Below, piece by piece: positions 25,839-35,316 of a DNA stretch of 64,000 nucleotides; position 1 is the first letter of the stretch, and each line of letters opens with the position of its first letter. The position numbers and the translations under genes are program-made. The DNA is from Gillisia lutea (GTDB taxonomy: Bacteria > Bacteroidota > Bacteroidia > Flavobacteriales > Flavobacteriaceae): positions 289,739 through 353,738 of the forward strand of contig NZ_JAKGTH010000009.1 in the NCBI RefSeq assembly GCF_021568705.1, written 5' to 3'. Below the pieces are notes generated by a model that ran no database searches, was not told where the DNA came from, and was given only the letters and a program-made list of their open reading frames with translations.

Positions 25839-26843
25839 ATGAAGCCATTGGTCTCAATAGTTATTCCTGTATTTAATTCGGACGAATATTTAGCTGAAAC
25901 AATTGAATCGGCCATACATCAATCATACCCGAATACAGAAATTATTATTATCGATGATGGCTCGACAGATAGATCGCTTCAAATTGCTAAAGGATATATA
26001 AAACATGGTGTCAATGTTAAATCTCAACCCAATAAAGGTGCTAGTGCAGCAAGAAATCATGGGATTTCACTGGCAAAGGGAAGCTATATTCAGTTTTTAG
26101 ATGCCGATGATTTGTTGCATCCCGATAAAATAACTCATCAAATACAAACTATTCAGGAGTATTCAAATTTAATTTTAATAGGTAGTACCTGGCAAAGGTT
26201 TGATGAAAATATAAACAAAGCATATAAAAAAAGACCTTATACTGAAAATGAAACGAAATTTTTTGAGAAGGAGGAATGGTTAATTGATCGGCCATACATG
26301 ATTCCCCATACCTGGTTAGTTTCCAGAAAACTTATCTCACTTGCAGGCCTGTGGAATGAAAAGCTATCTTTTAATGATGATGGAGAATTTTTTTACAGAA
26401 TAGTTGCGGCCTCAAATGGAGTGGTAATAGATCATAGAGCTTCCGCATATTATAGATCAGGCAATTTGAATAGTTTATCTCATAAACGTGATCGGGCAGC
26501 TATGATCTCTTGGTTACAATCTGTAAGATCTTATAAATTTATAGTAAAGCAAGTTGTAGGGGAAAGAGGAAATGATGCAGTTGATAAGAGTTTCTTTGAG
26601 CTTAGTTACAACTGCATAGATACATTCCCCGATCTTATAGAAATTTGTAAGCGAGAAATGTATAATCCTAATAAACAATATTATCTAAGTGATAAGTTAG
26701 TTTACAATCTCACTAAAATTATTGGTTTGAGAAAGGCTAAAAAGGTACGAAGTATTATTAGCGGGATAAGAGATATTGGTGTTGTAAGTAAAGTTATTTA
26801 TAAAACAAAGAATCTCATTGGCTGGTCATCGTATTGCTTATAA
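25839..26843 (+). CDS. family 2 glycosyltransferase
   Basis: The protein (334 aa) is a GT-A fold enzyme with LVSIVIPVFNSDEYLAETIE, IIIIDDGSTDRSLQIAKGYI, GASAARNHGISLAKGSYIQF and the DxD-type LDADDLLHPDKI. The likely catalytic base region is LSFNDDGEFFYRIV. The C-terminal part is soluble. It adds one sugar of the repeat unit to the lipid-linked intermediate. Its stop codon lies 67 bp before the start I prefer for the next gene. Confidence 0.88.
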   Translation: MKPLVSIVIPVFNSDEYLAETIESAIHQSYPNTEIIIIDDGSTDRSLQIAKGYIKHGVNVKSQPNKGASAARNHGISLAKGSYIQFLDADDLLHPDKITHQIQTIQEYSNLILIGSTWQRFDENINKAYKKRPYTENETKFFEKEEWLIDRPYMIPHTWLVSRKLISLAGLWNEKLSFNDDGEFFYRIVAASNGVVIDHRASAYYRSGNLNSLSHKRDRAAMISWLQSVRSYKFIVKQVVGERGNDAVDKSFFELSYNCIDTFPDLIEICKREMYNPNKQYYLSDKLVYNLTKIIGLRKAKKVRSIISGIRDIGVVSKVIYKTKNLIGWSSYCL

Positions 26844-26910
26844 ATACAAACAATTAGAGGGTAGAAAACTTAACAATAGACTTGTTAGTATAATATGTAA
26901 TTCTCACTTC

Positions 26911-28023
26911 ATGAAAATTGTATTTATATGTGGATCTCTTGAACCTGGACGCGATGGGGTAGGCGATTACACAAGAAGGCTTGGAATTGAACTTGTTGGA
27001 CAAGGCCATGTAGTAGTTCTAATTGCAATCAATGATTTTCATATTAAGAAGGATATAGTCTCAAATATCGATAATGGTGATGGAATTTCAATTCTTCGCT
27101 TAGCTCCTGGGAAGAGCTATAAAGAGCGATTTGCAAGAGTAAAGCACCGCATAGACAAATTTGATCCCGACTGGCTAAGTTTACAATATGTTCCTTTTTC
27201 CTTTCAAAAAAAGGGAATCCCCTGGAATTTGGATGCACAACTAGAAGAATTAGGCGTTGGAAGAAAATGGCATATCATGTTTCATGAGCTTTGGGTGGGA
27301 ATGGATGTTGAATCTCCTGTAAAACATAGAATATTAGGAATAGCTCAAGAATATATTGCAGGAAAAATCATAAAGAGGTTAGCACCTAAAGTAATTCATA
27401 CACAGTCAAATTTATACCGATTATATTTAGAACGGTTTGGATGTAAAATTGAAGTTCTGCCGTTGTTTAGTAATATTCCGGTTTTACATAAGAGTAAAAA
27501 TTTTAAGAATGATTCTGTATTAACATTGGTGGTTTTTGGAATGATCCAGCCGGGGGCTCCAATAATGCAATTTGTTAATGATCTCTCTATTTATAGGTTA
27601 AAATCTAATAAAAAAATTAAAATACAATTTATCGGGCGTTTAGGGAATGAGCTGGGTACTTGGGTAGAAGCCTTTCAAAAGGAGAATTTTAATGTGCATG
27701 TTCTGGGAGAGCAAGGTGCTGAAAATATTTCTGAAATTTTAAGTAAGGCAGATTGGGGAATTAGTTCTACCCCCCTATATCAAATAGAAAAGAGTGGTAC
27801 TGTGGTAGCAATGAGAGAACATCAACTTCCTGTTTACTGTGTTGCAAGATCTTGGAAGCCTAGAAAAATAGCGCAATCAATTGTACAAGATTTAGTTAAA
27901 GAATATACCCCGGGAGAGCTGGATTTTTCACTTACAGCTGACTTTAAAGAACAATCTAATAACCTGAAAAAAGTAAGTAAAGTATTTAGTGAAAGCCTGC
28001 AATACCAAAAACAATATTTATGA
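26911..28023 (+). CDS. GT4-like glycosyltransferase (degenerate family motif)
   Basis: From ATG 26911 the protein has 370 aa and opens MKIVFICGSLEPGRDGVGDY, the GT-B start with its GG/GxGDY loop. An in-frame upstream ATG at 26818 overlaps the previous gene and adds 31 residues unlike any glycosyltransferase start, so I reject it. The second Rossmann half has LTLVVFGMIQPGAPIMQFV and IKIQFIGRLGNELGTWVEAF. The usual GT4 E-x7-E motif is replaced by YQIEKSGTVVAMREHQLPV, so the enzyme may be divergent. It ends with an ATGA overlap into the next gene. Confidence 0.72.
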   Translation: MKIVFICGSLEPGRDGVGDYTRRLGIELVGQGHVVVLIAINDFHIKKDIVSNIDNGDGISILRLAPGKSYKERFARVKHRIDKFDPDWLSLQYVPFSFQKKGIPWNLDAQLEELGVGRKWHIMFHELWVGMDVESPVKHRILGIAQEYIAGKIIKRLAPKVIHTQSNLYRLYLERFGCKIEVLPLFSNIPVLHKSKNFKNDSVLTLVVFGMIQPGAPIMQFVNDLSIYRLKSNKKIKIQFIGRLGNELGTWVEAFQKENFNVHVLGEQGAENISEILSKADWGISSTPLYQIEKSGTVVAMREHQLPVYCVARSWKPRKIAQSIVQDLVKEYTPGELDFSLTADFKEQSNNLKKVSKVFSESLQYQKQYL

Positions 28024-29324
28024 AGATTATTCTTTCTCACCCATCTGGAAATTCTAATGTAAGAGCCATAGCAAAAACTATGGTAGATAAAGGTGTGTTA
28101 GGTAAATTTTATACCTCTATAGCTACTTTTCCCAATAGTTTTTGGTATACCTGTGCTGCCAGAGGACCATTAAAAGATTTTAGACGACGCACTTATCATA
28201 ATGATCTTAAATCGGTTACAAAATGTTATCCCTGGAGAGAACTAGGCCGTTCCTTTTCTTCAAAATTTGGGTTGGAGAACCTAATTAAGCACGAAGAAGG
28301 TCCGTTTTGCGTAGATAAAGTATACCAGGAACTGGATAGGTATGTGGCCGCTAGGTTAAAAGATGAACAAGAACAAGGGGCTACTGCAGTATATGCTTAT
28401 GAAGATGGGGCTTTAGAAACTTTTTATAGAGCTAAAGAACTTGGATTAACGTGTATATATGAACTTCCCATCGCTTATTGGAAAACCGGGCGCAGGTTAA
28501 TGATGGAAGAAGCAGTTAGATTGCCACAATGGTCGGAAACCTTAGGGGGAGGGATTATTGATAGCAAATCAAAATTACAACGAAAGAAACTAGAACTTCA
28601 ATTAGCTGATGTGGTAATTGGTCCGGGGTCTTTCGTAATGGACTCTTTACCGGAATGGGCAAAGAATAAAAAGCAAGTTATTTCTCCATTCGGTTCCCCA
28701 CCTATTACTCAGGAAACTGATTTATACAAACCTTATAAAGTCGATATTAATTCGCCATTAAGAGTACTTTTTGTTGGCTCTATGGGACAGAGAAAGGGAT
28801 TGGGAGATTTGTTCGCTGCCATGAAATTATTAAAGAATAAGAATATCGAATTAGTGGTTTTAGGCTCTATGTTGTCTTCCATGGAATTTTACAGAAAAGA
28901 GTTTCCAGATTTCACATATGAGACCTGTAGAGAACATTCAGAGGTTTTAGCATTGATGCTTAGTTGTGATGTTTTTTGCCTGCCATCGATTGTTGAAGGT
29001 CGCGCGTTGGTATTGCAGGAGGCAATGAGTCAAGGACTTCCATTAATAATTACACCTAATACCGGTGGAGCCGATTTAATAAAGGAAGGAAAAACAGGTT
29101 TTTTGGTTCCTATTAGATCTCCAGAAAAAATAGCTGAAAAATTGGAATGGTTTCTTAATAACAGGTTGAAAATTCCTGAAATGGGGGAACATTCACGTAC
29201 TCTGGCAAAAAGCTATAGCTGGGAAAAGTATGGTACTACCATCTACCGGGCATTGCTACAATATTTTGATGCTACATCAGGTACCGAAAAATCTATGAAT
29301 TTAGGGCTAATTCATGCAAAATGA
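28020..29324 (+). CDS. family 4 glycosyltransferase
   Basis: The protein (434 aa) has a GT-B architecture: MKIILSHPSGNSNVRAIAKT at the start, LRVLFVGSMGQRKGLGDLFA in the nucleotide-binding half, and the E-x7-E-type signature SIVEGRALVLQEAMSQGLPL. C-terminal SYSWEKYGTTIYRALL is typical for GT4. It is coupled to both neighbours by ATGA overlaps, so it is in the same translational unit as the preceding transferase and the following polymerase. It would use a nucleotide sugar, retaining configuration. The exact linkage is unknown. Confidence 0.87.
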   Translation: MKIILSHPSGNSNVRAIAKTMVDKGVLGKFYTSIATFPNSFWYTCAARGPLKDFRRRTYHNDLKSVTKCYPWRELGRSFSSKFGLENLIKHEEGPFCVDKVYQELDRYVAARLKDEQEQGATAVYAYEDGALETFYRAKELGLTCIYELPIAYWKTGRRLMMEEAVRLPQWSETLGGGIIDSKSKLQRKKLELQLADVVIGPGSFVMDSLPEWAKNKKQVISPFGSPPITQETDLYKPYKVDINSPLRVLFVGSMGQRKGLGDLFAAMKLLKNKNIELVVLGSMLSSMEFYRKEFPDFTYETCREHSEVLALMLSCDVFCLPSIVEGRALVLQEAMSQGLPLIITPNTGGADLIKEGKTGFLVPIRSPEKIAEKLEWFLNNRLKIPEMGEHSRTLAKSYSWEKYGTTIYRALLQYFDATSGTEKSMNLGLIHAK

Positions 29325-30625
29325 AAGAGGTAGTTTTAGAAAATTATTATGAAGATTTAGTGATCTCTAAACTCAAAAAAGGAGTTTGGCTTTATTTCTT
29401 TCTGTTAATTTTTGAAGGAGCTTTAAGGAAATGGGTTTTACCAGGATTTTCAGAATCCCTATTAATTATACGAGATCCACTTGCTATCTGGCTGCTATAT
29501 ATGAGCTTTAAATATGGTGTATGGAAAATAAATTTATACGTTTTCCTTATTTGGGAGGTAAGTATTTTAGCGCTTATTCTAACACTGATAATAGGTCATG
29601 GTAATTTACAAGTTGCCATTTATGGATTACGAATGACAATTATTCACTTCCCGTTAATTTTTGTTATTGGTAATATTTTCAATAAATCGGATGTATTAAT
29701 CTTAGGAAAAATAATGCTGTGGTTAACAATAGCAATGACGTTATTGGTTGCTGTACAATTCTATAGCCCACAATCAGCATGGGTAAACAGAGGGGTGGGA
29801 GGAGATCTTACCGGTTCAGGTTTTAGTGGGGCGGGAGGATTTTTTCGGGTACCGGGAACTTTTTCCTTTACAAATGGCTTATCCCTCTTCTATGGATTAG
29901 CTACCGCATATATTTTCTATTTCTGGATAGGCGAGGATAGAAGATATGTTTCTAAAGCCTTATTATTAGTTTCAAGTTTTGCTCTTTTAGCCGCCGTTCC
30001 CCTAAGCATTAGTAGAACAGTATTGTTTGAAATTGCATTATCTGTGGTGTTCATGATGGCTATTATAGCTAGAAATCCCAGAATTATTAAAAATATTATT
30101 GGGGTTGGACTAATTAGTATTTTTCTATTTCTAATTATGGGCAACTTTTCTTTCATAGAAGAACCAATTATTGCCTTTACCGAGCGGTTTACCAGCGGAA
30201 ACCGAACAGAAGGCGGATTGGTGGAAGGTGTGTTTATCGATCGATTTTTAGGTGGTATGTATAGTGCTATTGTTAATGATAAGTTTCCATTCTGGGGCAT
30301 GGGATTGGGCATGGGTACCAGTGTTGGTGCAAATATTTTGGTAGGTAATTCTGGAGCTTATTTAATTGCTGAAGAAGAATGGCCCAGGGTAGTGGGAGAA
30401 ATGGGAATGGTCTTCGGGATGATGGTCATATTCATCAGGATTGGGGTAGTGCTAGAGTTTTTGCAGAAGGGGTGGAGAGCCATTAACAAAAATAATATTT
30501 TACCCTGGATGTTAATGAGTTTTGGCATGTTCAATATCCTTCAGGGACAATGGTCTCAGCCTACAACTTTGGGGTTTAGCATTTTAATTGGTGGCTTGGT
30601 AATGGCTTCGCATAATGAAGAGTGA
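29321..30625 (+). CDS. Wzy-like O-antigen/exopolysaccharide polymerase candidate
   Basis: The protein (434 aa) has about 11-12 membrane segments. A large extra-membrane loop before the C-terminal helices contains FTSGNRTEGGLVEGVFIDRF and FWGMGLGMGTSVG, the G-x-G-rich pattern seen in Wzy/O-antigen-ligase (Wzy_C-like) proteins. The start FEGALRKWVLPGFSESLLII is a pattern I recall from bacterial EPS polymerases. It would join repeat units delivered by the flippase at 23466. Polymerases are too divergent for certainty. No other protein in the locus fits the role better. Confidence 0.75.
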   Translation: MKEVVLENYYEDLVISKLKKGVWLYFFLLIFEGALRKWVLPGFSESLLIIRDPLAIWLLYMSFKYGVWKINLYVFLIWEVSILALILTLIIGHGNLQVAIYGLRMTIIHFPLIFVIGNIFNKSDVLILGKIMLWLTIAMTLLVAVQFYSPQSAWVNRGVGGDLTGSGFSGAGGFFRVPGTFSFTNGLSLFYGLATAYIFYFWIGEDRRYVSKALLLVSSFALLAAVPLSISRTVLFEIALSVVFMMAIIARNPRIIKNIIGVGLISIFLFLIMGNFSFIEEPIIAFTERFTSGNRTEGGLVEGVFIDRFLGGMYSAIVNDKFPFWGMGLGMGTSVGANILVGNSGAYLIAEEEWPRVVGEMGMVFGMMVIFIRIGVVLEFLQKGWRAINKNNILPWMLMSFGMFNILQGQWSQPTTLGFSILIGGLVMASHNEE

Positions 30626-30630
30626 AATTT

Positions 30631-31848
30631 ATGGAAATAGTTATTTTCACACACCCGCCTTTCTCTGCTTCGTATAGTATGCCCAAGTATGCCAATATGC
30701 TGGCTGAAGGTTTACGAGCAAAAGGGCACTTGGTCCAGCTGTGGACAGCTCAGCCTTGGCTATATAACTTACCTCTTCCCAAACTATGCAGGAAATGGCT
30801 TGGCTATATAGATCAGTTCATAATATTTCCAATTAATGTAAGGAAGAAAATCAAAAAGTCGCCTTTACAAACTTTATTCGTTTTTGCCGATCAGGCATTG
30901 GGTGCCTGGGTGCCTTTGGTTGCAAATAGGCCTCATGTTATTCATTGTCATGATTTTTTAGCACAGATGTCTGCTTTAGGAGAGATTCCTCAAAATAAAG
31001 TTGGACTGTCTGGAAGATTATATCAAAAGATGATTAGAAAAGGCTATAGAAAAGGTGAGAATTTTATTTCAATTTCAAAAAAAACACAAGTGGATTTACA
31101 TAGGTTTTTGAACAAAACTCCTCAAATTTCAGAAGTAGTTTACAATGGGCTCAATCAAAATTTTGAACCTATAAAAGATAAACAAGTACTAAAGCGGCTA
31201 AATTCGGAATTAAAAATAGATCTCGAAAACGGCTATATACTGCATGTAGGGGGAAATCAATTTTACAAGAATAGAATAGGAGTTATCCAGATATACTTGA
31301 AATGGAGAGAAAATTCAAAGATAAACGCTAAGCTGTTAATAGTTGGGTCTTTACCTACGCCTGCACTAAAAAATATTCTCGATACAAGTGATTTTTCTAA
31401 GGATATCCATATTTTAAATAACGTTTCTAATGAGGTGCTTATAAAGTTATATCAGGGTGCGTTTGTTATGTTATTTCCTTCGTTGGCCGAGGGATTTGGC
31501 TGGCCAATTGCAGAAGCCATGGCGAGTGGCTGCCCGGTAATTACTACTAATAAAGCACCCATGAATGAAGTAGGAGGGCAGAGTTGTTATTACTTAACTC
31601 TGCCACCTTCAGAAGATAAAGCCTATGAAAAATGGATAATACAAAGTGCGGCAAGCTTAAATGAATTAATTGAATTGTCTCCTGAGGAAAGACAAAATCT
31701 TATTGATGCAGGCATAGAGAATGCAAAAAGGTTTAATACAGGACATTCCTTAGAGCAAATAGAGAAAACTTATAAGGAAGTTTTAAAAATGTATTCACTT
31801 CAGGTAGGCATACAAGATATACCACATGCAAAAGCAAAAGCTTTATGA
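30631..31848 (+). CDS. family 4 glycosyltransferase
   Basis: From ATG 30631 the protein has 405 aa and begins MEIVIFTHPPFSASYSMPKY. An in-frame GTG at 30622 overlaps the previous stop and is also possible. The second half shows YILHVGGNQFYKNRIGVIQI, LLIVGSLPTPALKNIL and the E-x7-E motif PSLAEGFGWPIAEAMASGCP, placing it firmly in GT4 (mannosyl/fucosyl-type transferases are frequent). It overlaps the next gene by ATGA. It adds one residue to the repeat unit in the cytoplasm. Confidence 0.88.
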   Translation: MEIVIFTHPPFSASYSMPKYANMLAEGLRAKGHLVQLWTAQPWLYNLPLPKLCRKWLGYIDQFIIFPINVRKKIKKSPLQTLFVFADQALGAWVPLVANRPHVIHCHDFLAQMSALGEIPQNKVGLSGRLYQKMIRKGYRKGENFISISKKTQVDLHRFLNKTPQISEVVYNGLNQNFEPIKDKQVLKRLNSELKIDLENGYILHVGGNQFYKNRIGVIQIYLKWRENSKINAKLLIVGSLPTPALKNILDTSDFSKDIHILNNVSNEVLIKLYQGAFVMLFPSLAEGFGWPIAEAMASGCPVITTNKAPMNEVGGQSCYYLTLPPSEDKAYEKWIIQSAASLNELIELSPEERQNLIDAGIENAKRFNTGHSLEQIEKTYKEVLKMYSLQVGIQDIPHAKAKAL

Positions 31849-32945
31849 AAGTTATACATTACATAGGTTCTATAGACCAGAATTCTGGAGGAACAGCTTC
31901 ATATATGCAATTATTGACAGCAGAATTAAAAAAATGGGTTGAAATTGTAGTGGTTACCAACGTTACGGCAAATCCTTTGAAATTAGAGGGTGTAAAAATT
32001 CATTTTATCGACTTGGCATTGTTGCGATGGTTTCAAATAAAAAAGGAATTTAAGAATATACTGAAACTTGAAAAACCAGATGTTTTACATATAAATGGAA
32101 TTTGGAATCCGCAAAACTTCTTAGTTCAAAAAGAAGCACAGCGAATGGGGATTAAGGTGGTCATATCTCCTCACGGTATGCTGGAACCCTATATTGTAAA
32201 TAGGCATTCTACAAAAAAAAAGATTGCACTTACCCTATATCAGAACAACGCCATAAACACTGCCGATTATTTACATGCCACCGCAGCATCAGAACTTGAT
32301 AATATTAGGAAGTTAGGATTTAAGAAACCGGGAATGATTATTCCTAATGGTTTAAATGTTTCAGAAATACTTAAAAAGAAGATTGTAGAAAAAAATACAC
32401 CTTCTAAAAATATCTTATTTCTGTCTCGTATTCACCCCAAAAAGGGAATTGAGCTATTAATAGAGTCTATTAGTGAGCTTAAAAATCAAAATGTGAGGGT
32501 GATAATAGCGGGGGAGGGTGAGCGCGAATATATAGAAGAGTTGATACAGCTTACTAAATTAATGGGAGTTGAAAATAAGATCAAATTTTTGGGAGGCGTT
32601 TATGGGAGTGATAAGTGGGAGTTGTATGAGCAGGCTGATGTTTTTGTACTGCCAACTTATAGCGAGAATTTTGGTATTGTAGTTATAGAAGCCTTAGCAG
32701 CTGGTATTCCTGTAATAACAACGAAAGGTACTCCATGGGAAGAGTTGATCACTTTTAATTGTGGTTGGTGGATAGAATTAAGCGTTGCAAATCTAACACA
32801 AGCCTTATTCGAAGCTATTAAAATGTCTACTGTAGAATTGGAAAAAATGGGAGAAAGAGGTAGAAAACTGGTAGAAGAAAAGTATGATAATAAAGCAATA
32901 GCTAAAGGTATGTTTCAGCTTTATAAAAATGTTCTAACCAAATAA
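31845..32945 (+). CDS. family 4 glycosyltransferase
   Basis: The protein (366 aa) begins MKVIHYIGSIDQNSGGTASY, the GT4 start with the GGT loop. It continues with VVISPHGMLEPYIVNRHSTK, ILFLSRIHPKKGIELLIESI and the E-x7-E motif PTYSENFGIVVIEALAAGIP. All family landmarks are present at normal length. It is translationally coupled to the previous GT4 gene, and the two may act consecutively. The HGMLEPY wording is common among mannosyl- and fucosyltransferases of polysaccharide loci, but specificity is not provable. Confidence 0.9.
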   Translation: MKVIHYIGSIDQNSGGTASYMQLLTAELKKWVEIVVVTNVTANPLKLEGVKIHFIDLALLRWFQIKKEFKNILKLEKPDVLHINGIWNPQNFLVQKEAQRMGIKVVISPHGMLEPYIVNRHSTKKKIALTLYQNNAINTADYLHATAASELDNIRKLGFKKPGMIIPNGLNVSEILKKKIVEKNTPSKNILFLSRIHPKKGIELLIESISELKNQNVRVIIAGEGEREYIEELIQLTKLMGVENKIKFLGGVYGSDKWELYEQADVFVLPTYSENFGIVVIEALAAGIPVITTKGTPWEELITFNCGWWIELSVANLTQALFEAIKMSTVELEKMGERGRKLVEEKYDNKAIAKGMFQLYKNVLTK

Positions 32946-32958
32946 TTCAATGTATAAT

Positions 32959-33921
32959 ATGAAAGTATCTGTAATTATTCCTGCCTATAATGCGGAAAAA
33001 TGGATAGGCAAATGCTTGGATAGTATTATTATCCAATCTTATAAGGATATTGAGATTATCGTGGTTAATGATGGTAGCCGTGATTACACCTTGGAAATAC
33101 TTAGTTCTTATGAAAAAAGAGACCCTCGAGTAATCATTATCAACAAAAAAAATTCAGGTACTTATTTAACACGTAAACAAGGAGTTGAAAGCGCTAAAGG
33201 TGAATTTATTTTTCATTGCGATGCTGATGATTATTTAGAACCTAAGGCGATAGAATTATTGGTTAAGAAACAACTACTAACCGGTGCAGATATAGTGATA
33301 GGTAATGGCTATAGAGTTCAAAATGGAAAGCGAAAAATTATTACCAATCATATACCCAAGCAACAGAATAAGATCAGTTTAATTAAAGCTTTATTCAATA
33401 ATGAAATAAAAGGCTATGTGTGGGGCAAATTGTATCGAAAAGATTTATTTAAAGATATCGATTATAATTTTACAGATATGCTATATGAAGATGTATTGGT
33501 TAACCTTCATATCCTCACCCATTATAATGTGAAAATTGAAGTTGAAAATACTCCCATTCACAATTATTTGATTCATGGTAAAAGTGCCAATTCTTCCAAA
33601 AATCCGGTGTTTATAGAAAATATTATTGGCTCGGTTGCTATTGCAAAAAAAATGCTGAAGAATACTAATAATTTTGAACAGGTGCAAGATGAGTTTAAAT
33701 TGATGAACTGCCGAACCTGGATCGTGTATTCGCGGCTTGGTGGAAAGCTTGCAAAAAATAAAGGCTTTAGAACTAATTTTAAAAAAGAAAATTTCACGCC
33801 ATACAGTAAGACTAATCTTGCCTTATATCATCGTTTAGAAATGATAACCTATAACTATAACTATGTTTTGGGAAAATTATTAACTAATTCGATGAAACAA
33901 TTGAATAATTTAATAGGATAA
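32959..33921 (+). CDS. family 2 glycosyltransferase
   Basis: From ATG 32959 the protein has 320 aa, starting MKVSVIIPAYNAEKWIGKCL (three extra codons are possible from ATG 32950). Landmarks are IEIIVVNDGSRDYTLEILSS, NSGTYLTRKQGVESAKGEFI and the DxD-type FHCDADDYLEP. The acceptor-side half has YVWGKLYRKDLFKDI and MLYEDVLVNLHIL. It is a soluble GT-A enzyme acting on the repeat unit. It lies 13 bp after the GT4 gene and 4 bp before the acetyltransferase. Confidence 0.9.
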   Translation: MKVSVIIPAYNAEKWIGKCLDSIIIQSYKDIEIIVVNDGSRDYTLEILSSYEKRDPRVIIINKKNSGTYLTRKQGVESAKGEFIFHCDADDYLEPKAIELLVKKQLLTGADIVIGNGYRVQNGKRKIITNHIPKQQNKISLIKALFNNEIKGYVWGKLYRKDLFKDIDYNFTDMLYEDVLVNLHILTHYNVKIEVENTPIHNYLIHGKSANSSKNPVFIENIIGSVAIAKKMLKNTNNFEQVQDEFKLMNCRTWIVYSRLGGKLAKNKGFRTNFKKENFTPYSKTNLALYHRLEMITYNYNYVLGKLLTNSMKQLNNLIG

Positions 33922-33925
33922 AAGC

Positions 33926-34498
33926 ATGTCTACCTATACAAAAGATAAAGATTTTGTAGATCTAACTACTTATAGCTTTAGTTTCAGTTTCTCAAACAAA
34001 GCAGGTAGATTAGTGTGGAATTTTTGTTACTGGATTTTCTTCCGACCCTTTTCCTTATCTCTGTTTAAGAAATGGAGAATCTTTGTATTACGCACCTTTG
34101 GGGCAAAGATTGGAACCAATTCAGACGTACATTCTAATGTAAAGATTTGGGCTCCATGGAATTTAGAATTGGGAAGTTATTCCAGTATTGGCCCTAAAGT
34201 AGATTGTTATAACCAGGGAAAGATACGTATTGGTAATCATAGCATTATATCACAAAAAACCTATCTCTGTGCATCCAGCCATGATTTTACATTACCAAAT
34301 TTTCCTTTAATCCTGAAGCCTATCAATATTATGAATCAGGTTTGGATTGCGGCAGATGCATTTATAGCTCCTGGAGTGACAATTGGGGAAGGCGCTGTTA
34401 TTGCCGCGAGAGCAGGGGTATTTAAAGATATTGAAGACTGGACTGTGGCAGGAGGAAATCCCGCCAAAAGAATTAAAGAGCGAATTATAAAGAGATAA
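33926..34498 (+). CDS. WcaF-like left-handed-helix O-acetyltransferase
   Basis: The protein (190 aa) resembles the colanic-acid acetyltransferase group. An aromatic N-terminal part comes first (LVWNFCYWIFFRPFSLSLFK, LRTFGAKIGTNSDVHSNVKI). Hexapeptide repeats follow, then the active-site histidine region KTYLCASSHDFTLPNFPLI and the end VAGGNPAKRIKERI. It would O-acetylate a sugar of the polymer using acetyl-CoA. Its last base is shared with the start of the next gene (TAATG), indicating translational coupling with the GT2 enzyme at 34498. Confidence 0.87.
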   Translation: MSTYTKDKDFVDLTTYSFSFSFSNKAGRLVWNFCYWIFFRPFSLSLFKKWRIFVLRTFGAKIGTNSDVHSNVKIWAPWNLELGSYSSIGPKVDCYNQGKIRIGNHSIISQKTYLCASSHDFTLPNFPLILKPINIMNQVWIAADAFIAPGVTIGEGAVIAARAGVFKDIEDWTVAGGNPAKRIKERIIKR

Positions 34499-35316
34499 TG
34501 AAAAAGATTCCTGTTACAGTAGTGATTCCGGTAAAGAACGAAGAACGTAATTTGCCACATTGTTTAAGTCTATTATCCGATTTCGATCAGATTATGGTAA
34601 TAGATTCAAACAGCACAGACCGTACTGTGGAAATATCTGAAAAGCAAGGGGCAGAAGTACATCAGTTTAACTGGAATGGAAAATTTCCAAAGAAAAGAAA
34701 CTGGGTTCTTCGTAATTTAAATATTCGAAATAACTGGGTATTGTTCCTTGATGCAGATGAATATATTACCGATGTTTTTAAAAAAGAACTTCAGGAAAAA
34801 ATTAAAGATCCCAATATTTCTGGTTTTTGGATCACTTTTGAAAACTTTTTTATGGGTAAGAAGTTAAAATATGGCGATCCATTTAAGAAACTTCCATTAT
34901 TCAGAGTTGGAAAAGGCGAATATGAACAAATAAATGAAGATTCCTGGAGTCATTTGGACATGGAAGTGCATGAACACCCCATTTTAGAAGGGAAGGTAGG
35001 AAAAATGAAAGCTCCGGTAATACATAATGATTATAAGAATTTAGAATGTTATATAAATAGACATAATGCCTATTCTACTTGGGAGGCAAAACGTTTTCTA
35101 ACATTGAAATCTAATGGGTTTAAAAATTTGAACTCTCGTCAACTTTTAAAGTATAGGCTTATGGAATTAGGTTTATTACCTATTTTCTATTTTTTAGGAA
35201 GCTATTTGATTAAATTTGGGTTTCTGGATGGAAGTAAAGGTTTTTATTTTTCACAATATAAAGCTCATTATTTCCTGCAAATTCAGACTAAAATTAAAGA
35301 ACTGGAGCAATTATGA
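34498..35316 (+). CDS. family 2 glycosyltransferase (WaaE/KdtX-like)
   Basis: The protein (272 aa) starts [20 protein letters not shown], followed by [40 protein letters not shown] and the DxD-type [11 protein letters not shown]. These are typical of the WaaE/KdtX-like branch of GT2, whose members act on heptose, glucose or similar residues of LPS or capsule. A short hydrophobic stretch near residues 220-240 ([18 protein letters not shown]) suggests membrane contact. It overlaps both neighbours. It probably adds a side-chain or core-proximal sugar; the acceptor is unknown. Confidence 0.87.
   Translation: MKKIPVTVVIPVKNEERNLPHCLSLLSDFDQIMVIDSNSTDRTVEISEKQGAEVHQFNWNGKFPKKRNWVLRNLNIRNNWVLFLDADEYITDVFKKELQEKIKDPNISGFWITFENFFMGKKLKYGDPFKKLPLFRVGKGEYEQINEDSWSHLDMEVHEHPILEGKVGKMKAPVIHNDYKNLECYINRHNAYSTWEAKRFLTLKSNGFKNLNSRQLLKYRLMELGLLPIFYFLGSYLIKFGFLDGSKGFYFSQYKAHYFLQIQTKIKELEQL

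Noticed and set aside
26818..26910. N-terminal extension of the GT4-like enzyme from ATG 26818
   Set aside because: It overlaps the preceding gene, and the glycosyltransferase fold starts at MKIVFICG (26911).
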